A stretch of DNA of 64,000 bases from Rachycentron canadum (GCA_038496675.1 CM076662.1:15493426-15557425); one strand, 5' to 3'. Positions 50,600 to 62,919 are shown, counted from the first letter of the stretch. Notes: a model not told the origin generated them from the letters alone. A program made the numbers and translations.

Positions 50600-50960
50600 G
50601 CTGACCTAAGTAGACACAAGTACTGGCAACAAAACTGAGCGATGTGCTCCTTCATGATGTCGTCAGAACACGTAAAAATGGCCACCGAAAACAGCCTATA
50701 TCGATTGAAGTGTGCGCTTTATTTTGGATAACTTTACCGCTTTATTAAAAAGCCATTTTATTTTTCGATTACATTTCCTCAGCCACTGAATAACAGTGGT
50801 CCCACATACAGGTGACCTATGCTTAGTTCTTTCTAACTGTTGTTAGTGGTTGAGCTGCTGTTTAATATAGTGTGTAGGTGTGCTCATGTTTGGTAACACA
50901 GCAGTTCAGCGAACACAAAGTTAGCTGCTAGCAGTTAGCAGACATTTGCTTCAGGATTTT
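50600..50960. repeat. Suspected dispersed repeat
   Basis: Words such as GATGTGCTCCTTCATGATGT, AAAAATGGCCACCGAAAACA and AGTTAGCTGCTAGCAGTTAG have the feel of a widespread fish non-autonomous element. Recognition is vague and no termini were found. Confidence 0.25.
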
Positions 50961-51426
50961 GAGCAGACTAAAACAGATAGAAGTGTAAATATTCAGAAAC
51001 ATGATGACAAATAAATACATTGCAAAACTTTCATTCATCAGTTCTTTCTATTGCAAATGATTAAGGCAGCTTTAAAATGTGTGACATGTCAAACAGATCT
51101 TTGTAATTTCTATACTACAAAGTTATTTACTGTTTCACTCTAACACCAGCTAAAACTGGGCAATATATTACCTCTGTGCTGTGTTTTATTTCAAATTTAT
51201 TTGCTGCTAATTTTGAAAAGTATTTTTTTAATGCAAGCATGCCAAGGAGAAGTGTTTTTAGTGTCTCTAATAGCTGGCCAAATACAGTTGCAACATGTTT
51301 TTTAAAGCTGCTGGTCCAGGCTTATTTTTAGCCCTTAATGAGCACACAACCTTATGCAATGCGACAGTATGTTCACATTATAGCGTGATAGGTGCAAAGT
51401 TTAAAAAAGCTTCTTCCTTTTCCCAA
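50961..51426. other. No gene seen
   Basis: AT-rich DNA without recognised features. Confidence 0.5.
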
Positions 51427-51840
51427 TTACCAGCTTGTAGCAGAAGCCCATATTTTCAGCACACACCACGATTCTTCCTTTGTTTCCCATTTCACACAGT
51501 CATTGACATGCTCTGAGGTGCACGGAGTGAGACAGGTGCGTGTTGTCCTCCAAATGTTTGCGCTGCAGGGGCTGTGTTCGTGTGGGCTTTCTCTGGAGTT
51601 AACTGATGTCTGTCCATAGCTGCCTTTCCAGGCTTGGGGTGCAGGCATGCAGGAAGTCAGGCAAGCAAGTGGAAAGGTAGAAACTGCCTGAGCAGCTTGG
51701 GCTGAAGGAGCGTGAGAGAGGCCAGCAGTTGGCCCATGGGGCCCACAGATGGAGCCTCTGGATGGGGAGAGGAGAAACCTGGTCAGGCATTTCAGATGGA
51801 CTTGTGGATGACTCATAAGCCCTCAGTATCCCATCTAACA
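51427..51840. other. GC-richer island without recognisable gene
   Basis: This is the most GC-rich non-repetitive stretch of the window, but it has few CpGs and is not a CpG island. Overlapping open frames occur in several phases (129 and 80 residues on the minus strand, 75 and 73 on the plus), none recognisable. A 36-base segment at 51500-51535 has splice-like edges. Confidence 0.4.
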
Positions 51841-53189
51841 CCTATTCTGATGCAGGAAAACACAGAATAATAGTCAAGGGAAGAATATTTTTACTTTGAG
51901 GAAATATAAATCAGATGTATTCTCAAAATGTATCCAAATGGAAAAACAAACAGCCATGGAGTGTTCGTGTATGTAAAACAGGCACAGTCACTCATAATCA
52001 TTGTCATTCACATATGATGCCCCATATGTGTTGAAATCACTGGAAATATTAATACATAGTGTAGGTGGGTGTGAGATAACTGCACACAGCCCAAAATCAT
52101 TACTGAGGAGGTGAGAAAAGCTTTACAGCGAAGTGCAAATCCAGTAGATGTTAGATTGATTTTAGCATCACAAGTTGTGATAAGTGGTCATTGCTGTGGT
52201 GTTTTTGCACCACACTTGCAGTAGATCATTGGTAATGGTCAAGTGAGGGCAGAGCAGAGTGAGTTTAGAGTTGTCTGATTTACCACTACTACCCACATTC
52301 CCTTCTGTCTGCTTAGCTATTTTTGATATTGTCGTGTATTGCATATTGTGCTAACAAGCCCATTCTCATATTCATACCAATTATTTGCTGCTGCCAACTG
52401 CATAACTTCCTGTGAGGCAGATATTTCAGCATGTTTTATAAAACATCGTCACTGGGGAAATGTTCTTTATAACAGGCGAACAGGAACACTCAAACAGCAT
52501 GACAACTTCTTTCCATCGGCTTGAGAATATAAAATCACAGATGAGCTGTTCGTCACATGAAACAACTTCACAGGCTGCTTTTATACCCTACACTTGTTCT
52601 TTGCTACATAATGAGATTTTAAAACATTGCTTCACCATTTGATAAAGCCATGTTCCTAAGGTTATCAAGACTAAACTGAAATAATGCTATTTTCTTCCTA
52701 AACGTGAAATTGAGGCCAAAACAAGTCACGGAGCAAAAAAGTTTTTTTGGCAGAAATACATTTTATCACGCCAGCAGGGACCAGCAGCTGCAAAAGTAAT
52801 AACACTTTCATAAAGTAGATATGTGTTGAATTTGTCTTGTTGTGTTTTGCCAGTCTGTAATAGAAAGTAAAATAAAAACAATGAAAATCTGCTTATATAA
52901 TGACTTCATGTTTTATAACACGTACACTTCAGTGAGGATGAAAAAAAATCCTTCTTAAATCTCACAAGTCCATTTGTAGAAGGGGTGAGTGTGACAATGC
53001 TTTAACAAGAAAGTAATAATCTCATGATAATGTTATATTCTTAATCTTCTCTTTGGAGAAAATAGAAAATATGGTTAGACATCTATTGTGCTCTGCCCCC
53101 TGGATAGAATTTGGTATGCCACTACATTGAAATACCCACATTCCTGATTATAGTCTAATCTTCACAGATAATCCTCTCGCTCTGTGCTG
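51841..53189. other. No gene seen
   Basis: AT-rich, apparently unique DNA. Confidence 0.5.
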
Positions 53190-53640
53190 AACCTGTGTCA
53201 CTCAGCAGTTACAGTCGAGCTTTCTTGAGCACTTTCAACTTTTCCAAACATTACGGGCCGCGTCTGCAGCGTTAGCACCATCAGCACTCTGCGCTCAGGT
53301 CACGCAAGCCAAGACGTTTCCTCCAGAAATAAACCCTGACACACAGACCTCACTCTTGTCTTGTACTATTTGTGTTTTCTTGCCCATTGTGGCCTGCTGT
53401 CACATGATTCTGCCACTCAAACAGAGGCGAGGAGACATCAAATCCTTTATAGACACATCATGCATATTTGAAGGCGGAGCATTTGGCCCATAAATAGTGC
53501 TGGGGCTAAATAATTGATGAGGCATTTGCTGAAAATGTATGAACAGGGCTGTGCATTCATCATGGCAGCCAGATGTCTTCTGTTTGGCATCTACTGCATG
53601 TGTTGTGTTTGCAGGTGATGTACAAGCATTTATGCAGATG
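53190..53640. promoter_or_regulatory. Candidate developmental enhancer-like element
   Basis: Repeat-free text with CATGCATATTTG (53459-53470), CCCATAAATAGTGC, GCTAAATAATTGATG (53505-53519), GAAAATGTATGAAC and GTGCATTCATCATGG in close succession. The density of homeodomain-, POU- and MEF2-like words resembles vertebrate conserved enhancers. Conservation not tested. Confidence 0.35.
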
Positions 53641-54480
53641 TTTGTCTGGAGCAAATGATGTGTTCACTGATTTTGACTCTCTTTGTTCCCAGAGATGGGA
53701 AACATTAATAAAATCTGAGACCAGGATATATGTAATTTTAAATATGTTAAATGAGTCTTCAAGCCTTTCTTCATACGATTAAAAATAAATAAATAAATAA
53801 AAAGGTGTGACTAGACATCAGTGGGAGGGAGAATTGCGATCATGGATTTTCTTGTAATTGAAACCAGAGGTAATGCCCATAGTGGCTAATCTACTACTAA
53901 GCATGTCTTCAAATTATGTTTATGGGCTCACATTAATATTAACACCATTGAGAGGAAGCTCTTGCCCTGATGCATGTGATATATAAAAACACTAAAAGCC
54001 AAATAAAAAGCAATAAAATGTATAATGTAACACATAGTGTTTATTTGTTAACTGTTGACTCCCATTCAAACGTACATCCAAAGTATTTAGTTTATGTCTA
54101 GAATAGTTTTTATTGTTTCTCACAGTCTCAGGACTCCGAGTACAGCATTGCTGCCAAATGTGCTGAGGTGGGAAGATACAGTGGGTGTATGAGAGAGTTT
54201 ATGCTCAAAAAGCTGCGAACTGATGGAGCTGATGCAGTCAGATCATAAAATCAAAACAATGAGCTTAAAGACGGCGAAACGTTCTGTAGAGCGCAGCTTT
54301 CCTATTTTTTATAGTGCAACTTTAATATATGAAGAACAGATGTGGTTAGAGCTGATTTTACACAAAGTGAATTAGCAGGATCACAGTTAAACACATTTAA
54401 TTTATGTACTGAACAATCACAGTGTTTGACAACAGCACATCAGGCTGTTCTCCAGCTGAGTAACTCAACAACATTCTCAA
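53641..54480. other. No gene seen; AAAT tract
   Basis: An (AAAT)n tract lies at 53781-53803. The rest is AT-rich and unrecognised. Confidence 0.5.
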
Positions 54481-54640
54481 GGGCACAAGGGTAAAAAAAA
54501 AAAAAAAAAACACTTTTATTTATCCTCCCAAACTTTCCAAATTGGTTCTGAGATTCAAACTAGCAGTCTTCTGGTCAGATCCTCTCTTCTCCATCCTTAA
54601 AGCAGCTGACAGTTCAATGTGCTATGTGCCATATTTCATT
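54481..54640 (-). repeat. Possible tRNA-like SINE relic with A18 run
   Basis: On the minus strand GAAGACTGCTAGTTTGAATC resembles the box B end of tRNA-derived SINEs (GGTTCGAATCC-like). An A18 run lies at 54493-54510 on the plus strand. No box A was found at the proper distance, so this is weak. Confidence 0.25.
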
Positions 54641-54873
54641 TCCACCTCAGTCAGTTGTTTGAAATCCTCACGAAGATATTGCACATGTTGACTGTTTTCT
54701 ACTCTATAGTAGAAGTGTAATTTAATAGTGGTGTGTTCCAGCACTCAGGGGCCAGGTGAAGTCCAAGTTTGTTTCTCATACATGGGGGGAAAAAATAATT
54801 TCAACAATTAATTTTTCAAGAATGAAAGTGTGTACCCTCACCTTTCAGTTTCTCACTTTCTTTCATTTCTTAT
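54641..54873. other. No gene seen
   Basis: Short AT-rich spacer before the CA tract. Confidence 0.5.
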
Positions 54874-54913
54874 CACACACACACACGCACGCACGCACAC
54901 ACACACACACACA
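54874..54913. repeat. (CA)n microsatellite with GCAC interruptions
   Basis: CA dinucleotides with three CGCA units in the middle. Confidence 0.95.
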
Positions 54914-55870
54914 AATTGCATCATACACGATATACACAGATGCACACATGCACATATGGATTCAGCTGACGCTACTGAATAATTGAGAGGTTGCAATAAA
55001 GCGAATGGTGCACATTAGAGTGAGGGATGGTTGTGAAAATGGAGAGAAAGCTCAGTGATCGCCCGCAGGTGAGCGTTAACATGTGAATCATCATGTATGG
55101 ATGTTAGGAGGCGAACACCACACATTAGCGGTCTCGTGTGACAGCTGGATTCATGATTGACTTTCTTTCTTTTCTTTTTCTTCTTCTCTTTCTGTCTCTT
55201 CAACGCGCACACACGCACTCAGCAGAGTTCAGTGCACAGCGAACACATCAAATGAACTGGAACAAATTCAACTTGAGGGCCTTTTCTCTGCATCCTAGAA
55301 TACGATGTTATAAAATATAAATATACAAATATTGAATTAATATGTAACAAAAAAAAAAAAAGACTCAGGGAATGTAGTTTGCTGCTTCACTTTGCTTTTG
55401 TGGTGCAGAGTTGATAAGATTATGCAATGGAAGAAACGGGGCAAACTGTCCATGTACTTAACCCTGTGTAAAAACTAAGGAAACAGGTCAATATACTTCA
55501 CATGTACTTTTTATACTGTGGGTTGGCTTTACACACAGTTCATGACAGACTCACATCTTTTTTTTTTAAATAGCTAGTTGTTGACACACAGCATGTGATC
55601 CGGTTTCCTTCTATCCTTCAAATATCTCGGCCCTTTTTCTTTAGGTTTAGCAGGTATTTTTTTCTGCACAGGCCTCTCCACCTAGTTCTGTCACAGTGGA
55701 GGTCAAAGTTACCCCAAGGCAATGTTCACAATGATAATAATAGTACGAGCAAAGACTGTGACCTCCTGACTCAATTCAGAGAGACTGTTATCGTGGTACA
55801 CCTGGTGTCCCAAAGTTGAAGATCCTGACAAAAAAAGAAACACACAGTCACAAAGTGCACAAACATGTAA

Positions 55871-55871
<1 letters not shown>
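54914..55871. other. No gene seen; pyrimidine tract
   Basis: A TTTC/TTCT-rich tract lies at 55159-55199, an A12 run near 55350-55361 and T10 near 55558-55567. No exon is recognised. Confidence 0.45.
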
Positions 55872-55909
<38 letters not shown>

Positions 55910-56055
55910 ACATACAGCTAACTTTGTAGGAACCTGTAGGGAACCTTAAACATCACAACTAAACCATCCCTTAAACCAAGTCCAAACCTTTAAATTAGCA
56001 AAAGCAAAACAGACCCCATAAGTCTAGTGGGCTTCACGTTTTAGGGCCCTTTAAA
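55872..56055. repeat. (AC)n microsatellite with associated vertebrate repeat tail
   Basis: AC units fill 55872-55907. The text after it (GGGAACCTTAAACATCACAA, CTAAACCATCC, AAACCAAGTCCAAACC, GACCCCATAAG) recalls a sequence often found beside CA repeats in fish, with the order CCTTAACCATCACAACTAAA, AAACCAAGTCTTAACC, GGGGTCC. The microsatellite is certain; the associated tail is moderately supported. Confidence 0.55.
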
Positions 56056-57867
56056 TCTAGTAAATGCAATGCAACTAGAGATGCACAGGTTCACTAAGGT
56101 GTAGTTGTAGATGAACAATACTGTCCCTCCTCAGTGCTGGCAGTACCATTTGTGATTAGCTAACCTCACCAAATATAGATCGGATTTAGTTTATCTTAAT
56201 GTAATTTTTTTTATATTTATTTATTTTTATTGCCTGTTGTTGTCTGTGGGTTTTTGTGGTACCAAGTCCAGCACTGACTCCAATTAGTATTTATCACGGC
56301 GGATTTCTTTCTCTTCACAACACCAGTATCAACAAAGGAAAAAGTCTGGTCAGTGTCTCTGAATGTTAACAAGCAGCGCACTACAACAGCCAGTCAAATA
56401 TGTGTGAGGACACACTTCTGGTTGCTTGTAACAGTTGTACTCAGACTTGTAAAATTCTGTCTCGTGTAATAAAATGCTTTGATGAAACTGTATTTAGTTG
56501 GCTGTTTGATCTTAAAGCTCCTGAATATCTCTCTCTACGTGGACGTCTTGTATCGTATTTTAACTTCCTATCAGTACCTGTAACAGCCCACCCACACCAA
56601 TGAAGCCCTTTTTATCCTTCTAACACGCTGCTTACAGTGTCTGAGCATGGTCTATACAGTATGTTAACATGTTGCCATAGGTCGCAGTTTATTGGCTGAC
56701 TTTCATCAAACTATTCGAGTGACTCAATTGTACACAGGCTATTTTCTATACCTCACAAGCATTATATGGTTATTATTCCTTTGGTGCACAGAGTAACCTG
56801 CTTCATAACCAAGATTGTACACAGAGATAAATGCATATAACCTGCATGTATTGGAATTGAATTCTAATGGAGAGCCATGTGAGACCAGAACTGGCCCTAA
56901 AGTAATCTGACAGTTCATTTTTACAACTAATTATTTCCACATAGAGGTGTTTCAGATGGGAGGGAAATGCAAAGCGTGTGCTTCAGCTCTAACCTCACGA
57001 TATCTTATTTATTCAAACAGATAAATGACCATCTGTGTAGAGGATGCAAACACGTGCGTAAACAAATCAATGTTTTTACTAAAAAAAACTGTGGAATGAA
57101 TTTCAGAAGCCTATATGACTGACTTTCAGGTGATATACATGTACAATTAAACAGTTATGAAGCTAGAATTTGTCTTTTATTTTAAACTTTACAACTTTCC
57201 TTTTGCTTCCTTTGACTGTAGCTGTCATGACAATAGGGTGCCAGGTTGTGATGTGCTGCTATTTATAAGCAGCCGTATCTCTGAATAAGTAATGGGACCA
57301 GAATAGGACTGCAGTATAGGTCACCTTTGTACTCGTTTCATCAAGTTCTCCACGATTTCAATTAAAGTCTGCTGAAGATATTTCAGTCAAGGTAGCTCAG
57401 TGAAATGTGGCTTTGTGACACTTGGGCTGACCTTTGAGTAAATGCCTTTTACGGCACATCCGTCTAATGCATTACAAATGTCTTGCGTTATTCAAAGGAG
57501 ACTCTTCACGCGCTCTCGACTCATTCTGATTGTAAGCATGACGTCTACAAACTTGGTAGGTTTGTTGTGGGGAAAGGAGGGGTGAGCGGTGGTTTGTCAC
57601 AAAGAAGCCCTAACTTTTAAATGGATGCACACAACAACACAATCACACCCTGTGTAGCACTGAACAGACTCAGAGAGAGGAAAACGCTTCAGTATTAAAA
57701 TGAATCAATGTGAATCTGGAAGGTAATTTCTACTTTCAATGTAAACTTCCTTGACAGTCAATAAATAAGTGCAGCATAGTGCTGGTTGGCCACATGGCGT
57801 TGTTTTTAAATGATGTTGGTCGTGCACACAAAGCAGAATATTTCATGTTTCATTTCAGGTCCATGCA
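56056..57867. other. No gene seen
   Basis: About 1.8 kb of apparently unique AT-rich DNA. Short open frames are unrecognised. Confidence 0.5.
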
Positions 57868-57885
57868 TTTTTTTTTTTTTTTTTT
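57868..57885. repeat. Poly-T run, 18 bases
   Basis: Uninterrupted T18 with no visible retroposed body. Confidence 0.95.
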
Positions 57886-57929
57886 AATGGTGCTTTGCAA
57901 TAACAAAATGAATGTGTAGAAAGCTGGAT

Positions 57930-58180
57930 AAATGAACCAAAATCCCTTCAGAGAGATTTACTCACTGCTCAGCAGCAAAGTGAGAGGCCAGCTAGGGAGC
58001 ACACTGGGGCATGTAGCAGCTAAAGAGCCAAGTATTTCCCTTAGGAGTTGGTTAAGATCAATACGGAGCCAAAAGCGGAGAGAATACTTGACTTACATTC
58101 ATCCAAATGAATAACGTTGCTCCATGGCTGACATGTAAATAAGCAACTGTTAGCTAACAGGTTAGTCGGAGAATATGTCA
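57930..58180 (+). mobile_element. Suspected teleost non-autonomous DNA element
   Basis: The series GAGCCAAGTATTTCCCTTAG, GAGTTGGTTAAGATCAATAC, GGAGCCAAAAGCGGAGAGAA, ACTTGACTTACATTCATCC, TGACATGTAAATAAGCAAC, TGTTAGCTAACAGGTTAG parallels a dispersed fish repeat I recall with the blocks GGAGCTAAAAGGAGAGTGAA, TTGGACTTACATTCATCAGG and GTTTGCTAACCAGTTAGC. Termini are not defined. Confidence 0.4.
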
Positions 58181-58884
58181 GTGCTGTTTCCACATTATTT
58201 CACATTTACATTAAGCAGACCTTTTTGACCAAAGTGACAATAAAGCTTCAGAGCACTAATAATATCAATAATATTACTTTGTGTGGTGATAAAACGGATA
58301 ATGTCTTTCATAGCTTTAATGTATTTTTGATCAATGCTAACAAAACAATGCTATTCTCAATTGAGAGATTGAGGTTTTTTTAGCTTAGAAGTTGCAGTGT
58401 AGTGATGGTGAGACTGGGGGCAGCAGGACTTTAGTTGATTTAATCTTCGGCTCGAAAAATTGTTGCTTTGGTGTCATGTATTTATTTCTCAAAAATATTT
58501 GGTTTGGTTAATGTACCGAGCCCTGAGAAGAACACTATTATCTGGGCTGTTTGTTGCTTGTGCTAACCACTGCCACTGCTTTACTTCATCCCTCTGCTCA
58601 TCCAAACAGGGCATGTAATGACGCTTGGCTTTGTGCGGGCAGTGAACCATACAGTAAATGTGTGGGCTAGAAAACTGGGTTAAAAGTGGTTAACAGATGA
58701 GGCATCTGAGGAAACGCTGATTTAGGAAAAAAAAAGCTAAATGCAAGGTAAATATGATTAGTTGAATGAGCGTGCTGTTGAATTGTTTGAAGTTATCATT
58801 TATCATCATCATTTAAAATCATGTGTCATGAATTATATAATTATGAATCTGATTACTTCATTGAAGCTGACAATTATATGCAGC
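58181..58884. other. No gene seen
   Basis: AT-rich DNA with AATAAT words; it leads into an L2 3' end. Confidence 0.5.
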
Positions 58885-59240
58885 AGATGTACAATGCTCT
58901 AATCATCACAGATGGTTTAGGTTTCCACACGTTACATACCTTATCGCCTCTTACTCATGAGCTACATTCTCATATTCTGTATTGTTACCTGTTACCTGTT
59001 TTCTTGTCTGTATACAACATCTATTGCACGTCTGCCCGTCCTGGGTGAGGGATCCCTCCTCTGTTGCTCACCATGAGGTTTCTCTTTTTTTCCCTGTTAA
59101 AAGGGTTTTGTTTTGAGTTTTTCCTCAGCCGATGTGAGGGTCTAAGGGCAGAGGATGTTGTTATGATGCTATGTAAAGCCCTTTGAGACAAACTGCTTGT
59201 AAAAATGGGCTATACAAATAAAATTGCCTTGCCTTGCCTA
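58885..59240 (+). mobile_element. L2-type LINE 3' untranslated end
   Basis: It follows the very common fish LINE 3' end in order: CATCTATTGCACGTCTGCCC, GTCCTGGGTGAGGGATCCCT, CCTCTGTTGCTCACC, GAGGTTTCTC, TCCCTGTTAAAAGGGTTTTG, GAGTTTTTCCTCAGCCGATG, TGAGGGTCTAAGGGCAGAGG, GTAAAGCCCTTTGAGACAAA, GGGCTATACAAATAAAATTG. AATAAA is at 59217-59222 and three TTGCC units (59224-59238) form the 3' tail. This is a 5'-truncated insertion with no reverse transcriptase sequence. Confidence 0.88.
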
Positions 59241-60739
59241 CATTGTTCAACCACTGATTTCTGAGAGCTTAAACCGGTAAAACACACACGATTGCTTTCG
59301 AGCCAGTTCTTCACCATTGAGTATACTGACAAAGCCGCAGGTCATGTGTCATCAGCCGCTGTGTCAATGTAAAACTCCTCGCCGTCTCTGTTGCTGAACA
59401 GAGTAACTAATAGACTGAAAAACTGACGCCACTGAAAAGGAGTCACACACACTAGTGAGTATAATTTGCTCCTGGCGTTTAAGGAGTTATCTTTTCTCTG
59501 TTTTCTGACTTTCTCCAGAAAAACTGATCAGCTAGTTCTGCCATCTTACCCTTAAAGCACAAAGCCTGACAAGGGCGTCCGTGAGGGGAAATGTCATGTG
59601 TGTTTGCCAAGAATAATGTCATTATACCTGCAGTCGAGAGTGATGAAAAACCTTTTTAATTAGAGCCCAGATAGATTTTTTTTTTCTACTTAAGGCAAGG
59701 TCTTTAGTGATTCACAGAGTTGTGATGGACATCAGTTATGAAACGCATAGCGAGATATGATTCACTGTAACATGAGTGAATAATTCATTTTAGAGTAAGA
59801 AATAAGAAAGCTAAAATCCACCACTGCATAGTTAAATATCCCTGCATCAGGAGAAATGTATGTAAATTGTACAGATAAGTGAAATTTTACTCTGAATTGA
59901 ACTTGTGTTATAACTTTATTGCAGCCACGTGACGTGATTCATTTCAAATGTGAACCAGAAGAGCTGATAAAAGTGTCAAAAGATTAACAAACAAAAGCCA
60001 CAGTGGATCAAGGAGAAACCTTGGTTACAAGGTTACAGGGGAGAGAGGAAATATTAGATGAGATTAGGTGAGTGGGGACTCTTATAAGACTACTTGGTAA
60101 AAGTTGTTCATTCAAATCTGTTTCTCTTGCCATTTAAATTAATTTCTTATTGACCAAATGAAAATAGTAGTGATGCACAATACAATTTATGCAGCATATT
60201 TAATTTGGAATGGGATTGATAGTCTGAAAACGCAGTTAATGTGTAAACATCACTGCAAACATCACTGCAATGAATCCATTTTTGGTATCATACACATTTT
60301 CTATGTAAATTTCCATTTTTAGGGAACTTCATACATGCATCTGTTTTATAACTATCATTTCATGAAGTATTGTTTTCTTTTAGCTCAATGTGCTGTTATG
60401 GTTGTTGTGGTTTATCTGCGCCCTTTTGGCTGAAAACATAGGGATAGCCTCTTTGTCCCAATTATGAGGAGAACCGCTCTCAGAGTCTTTGTTGCTGAGT
60501 ATGGTGCCAGTGGTGCACCGCATCTGCCTTTGGCATAACTATACATACCCTGCAGATCACTCCAGGCTTTTGCGTTGGCACAGAGTTGCAGAACACTGCC
60601 AACACACAAACACGTAGGCATACGCCTTCAAATATTGTTGCCTAGGTTCTTGATGAACACAGACACACTTTCTCTATGTCCCTTTCTCTCGCTGTCTGAA
60701 TGAAAGAAGCTACTGGGATTTTGGCAGCGCTTATATTTA
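59241..60739. other. No gene seen
   Basis: About 1.5 kb of apparently unique AT-rich DNA. Confidence 0.5.
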
Positions 60740-61030
60740 GCTGCTGCAGTCCTTTTACGGTGTAGTGACGTCTCCCTCGGTCTCCCACAGCTGTTTTTAT
60801 CAAGTCATTCTGTCAGGCAGGAAACCCCGCACTGCTGCATTATTCATACTCTGCTATGGAGACGAGGGAATCGGAAGTCCCGACCACCACTTTGATGACA
60901 TGCAAAGAAGGGGGGAAAGACTCTGCACCGCTTACATCTGCTGTCACCGGGGCTTTACCAGCTGCTGTGATCATCAAGTTGAACACAGGAACCATAAATG
61001 AGAATGTACAAGTGTGTGGAGGGGCCGACA
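60740..61030. promoter_or_regulatory. Candidate constrained block
   Basis: Even-composition, repeat-free stretch open in two plus and one minus frame, with CTGCATTATTCATACTCTGC and GATCATCAAGTTGAACACAG words. No frame reads as a known protein. It might be a conserved non-coding element or an unrecognised exon; I favour the former weakly. Confidence 0.25.
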
Positions 61031-61799
61031 TGCTGGGGTGGTGAAATTTGTGTGGATAAATGGGTGTTTTGTGTGCGTATGCCTATGGATGTATGTGTGT
61101 GCTAAATCTTCTGTTCGTATGTGTGCGTGCAGAAGATCAAATTTTCCTGAATGTTATTTTTTTTTCCCCCTTTGATATTACATTTATGTAATATGTTCAT
61201 TAAAGCCATTCATCATCTTCATGGCTTAGGGTTTCCCTTGTACAAGCAACAGAAAAACTGCTGCTTCTGTACTATACATATCTTTAATGGTGAAACACCC
61301 TCCTAAGGCTTTGTCAGATACAAATCTCACCGTCAACTTGGATAAAATATGTCTACGTGCATCATTGGGTAATTACATAATCCGAACATTTTGACAAGGT
61401 AACGGATGTAATGGAAAAATGAAAAACGTGTGACCCTCATACATCATATTCCTCAAAGTCTGTGCAGCTCTTAGATTTGACAGAGATTGTGGCTGTGAAA
61501 AATATGTCCAACCCTCCGTCATATGGATTTTTTTTTTTTTTTTAAATCAGTCTATCGTCATAACAGAAGTAGAGCAAAGCTGAATGGAATAACAGTCCCA
61601 CACGTGCAAGGCTTGAGGAATTAAGGCATGTATGAAACCCTGATGCAAAAGTAAGTAACGGTGTGACCATGTTTGCTGATGTTTGCCAGTTTGCGCATGT
61701 TTGCATAAATGGATGAGCCGGATTGACAGTGTAGGTTCCTCTGTTGACTCAGTGTGATTGAGTTGGAGATGTGAGTGCACTCTGCTGGCAGTGTACCCC
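61031..61799. other. No gene seen
   Basis: AT-rich DNA with GT-rich text at 61050-61130 and T16 at 61528-61543. Confidence 0.5.
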
Positions 61800-62000
61800 A
61801 TTTGTCACCGTCTTGAGCTGTGAGATGGGCCGGCGGGCGCCTGTTGGACAGGAGAGCTGCTGTCTGCCTCCATGTAATCCCACTCTTAGCATGTGCAGGC
61901 ACGTCTACAGCCACCAGCAACACCCATCTCATGGAAACTAATCCATTGATCCCTCTCCGTGTGTCAGTCACAAAAGCAGTTAGAGCTATGAGCTACAGAG
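61800..62000. other. GC-richer non-coding stretch
   Basis: Includes a GC-rich patch (GGGCCGGCGGGCGCC at 61828-61842). Open on both strands without recognisable product (minus strand 116 residues at 61621-61971). Possibly a constrained element. Confidence 0.3.
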
Positions 62001-62919
62001 CTATGCTATGTCAAGTGTGGCCCTCAAAGATCAGGGATCAATAAAGTGACGGTAATTTGGGATGCAAATGGTCATGTGTACGTCTGGCACGGGGAAAGAG
62101 GAAGTATAAATTGAAACAGACCCTTTTGCAATTATGATTTTCATCACATTGTGAAAACAAGTATGACAACAGCACATTTTTATTAATGATATACTTGTGT
62201 GTTACGAATATTAAAGCAAGAAAGCCACGAAATGCCACCAGGAGTCATTATTTATTCTCCTGTTTTCCTCTGTATATATATAGAGGAAATAAATAAAACC
62301 CAAATATAAAGTGATATAAAATGATTTATGAAAGAATCTCATTTTGAGAGTAGGGCAAAGAAAATGCCATCCGCTTGAAAATCTAATAAGCATCCTCTCT
62401 GAATCAGCGAATGAGGCGGTGGCATGTACAGGAAGCCTTTCACAGGGCGATCATGTATTAAACAGACTTCCCCTCCTCAAATATTCATGGGCAGAGATTT
62501 ACTCATTAATCTTTCATTATCTTCTATCTCTCTATTTTGCATACATCAGGAGCTTGGAGATGTTATTGGCTACAATCACCTTCATTTCACATTTTCCTGC
62601 GTGAGGCTTTGACTGCTTTGGTGCTGATTATATTGCTTATATGCAACAGATAATGAGGCAACTCAGTGTTCGAGTCTCTTATTTTGTCTATATTGAAATT
62701 CAGGTTTTAAGTTTTTGTGATCAAAGTGTCAGAGACAGTGAGTTCTCTGGATTTGTAGCTCAAGAGCTTAAGCGAGGAGGGGAGGAATGGGTGACGACAC
62801 AGCACTGGGCTTACTGGAGCTTAATAGGATCTCTACATCAGCACAGATGTTCGTCACACAGAGAGGACACACTTCCACTTGTCAATATGGCTGCAGGTGC
62901 ACAAACAAACATGAGCAAA
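62001..62919. other. No gene seen; hairpin and AT-rich enhancer-like words
   Basis: A perfect inverted repeat TTTCCTCT/AGAGGAAA (62264-62271 and 62282-62289) encloses a TATATA loop. The stretch 62340-62600 is repeat-poor with AATATTCATGG, CTCATTAATC and TTTGCATAC words and might be a regulatory element. Confidence 0.35.

Noticed and set aside
60241..60256. TGTAAACATC, the seed region of miR-30
   Set aside because: Only the first ten bases agree and there is no foldback arm nearby.
61547..61971. Minus-strand open frames of 84 and 116 residues
   Set aside because: They overlap in different phases, resemble no protein and lack exon-like edges.
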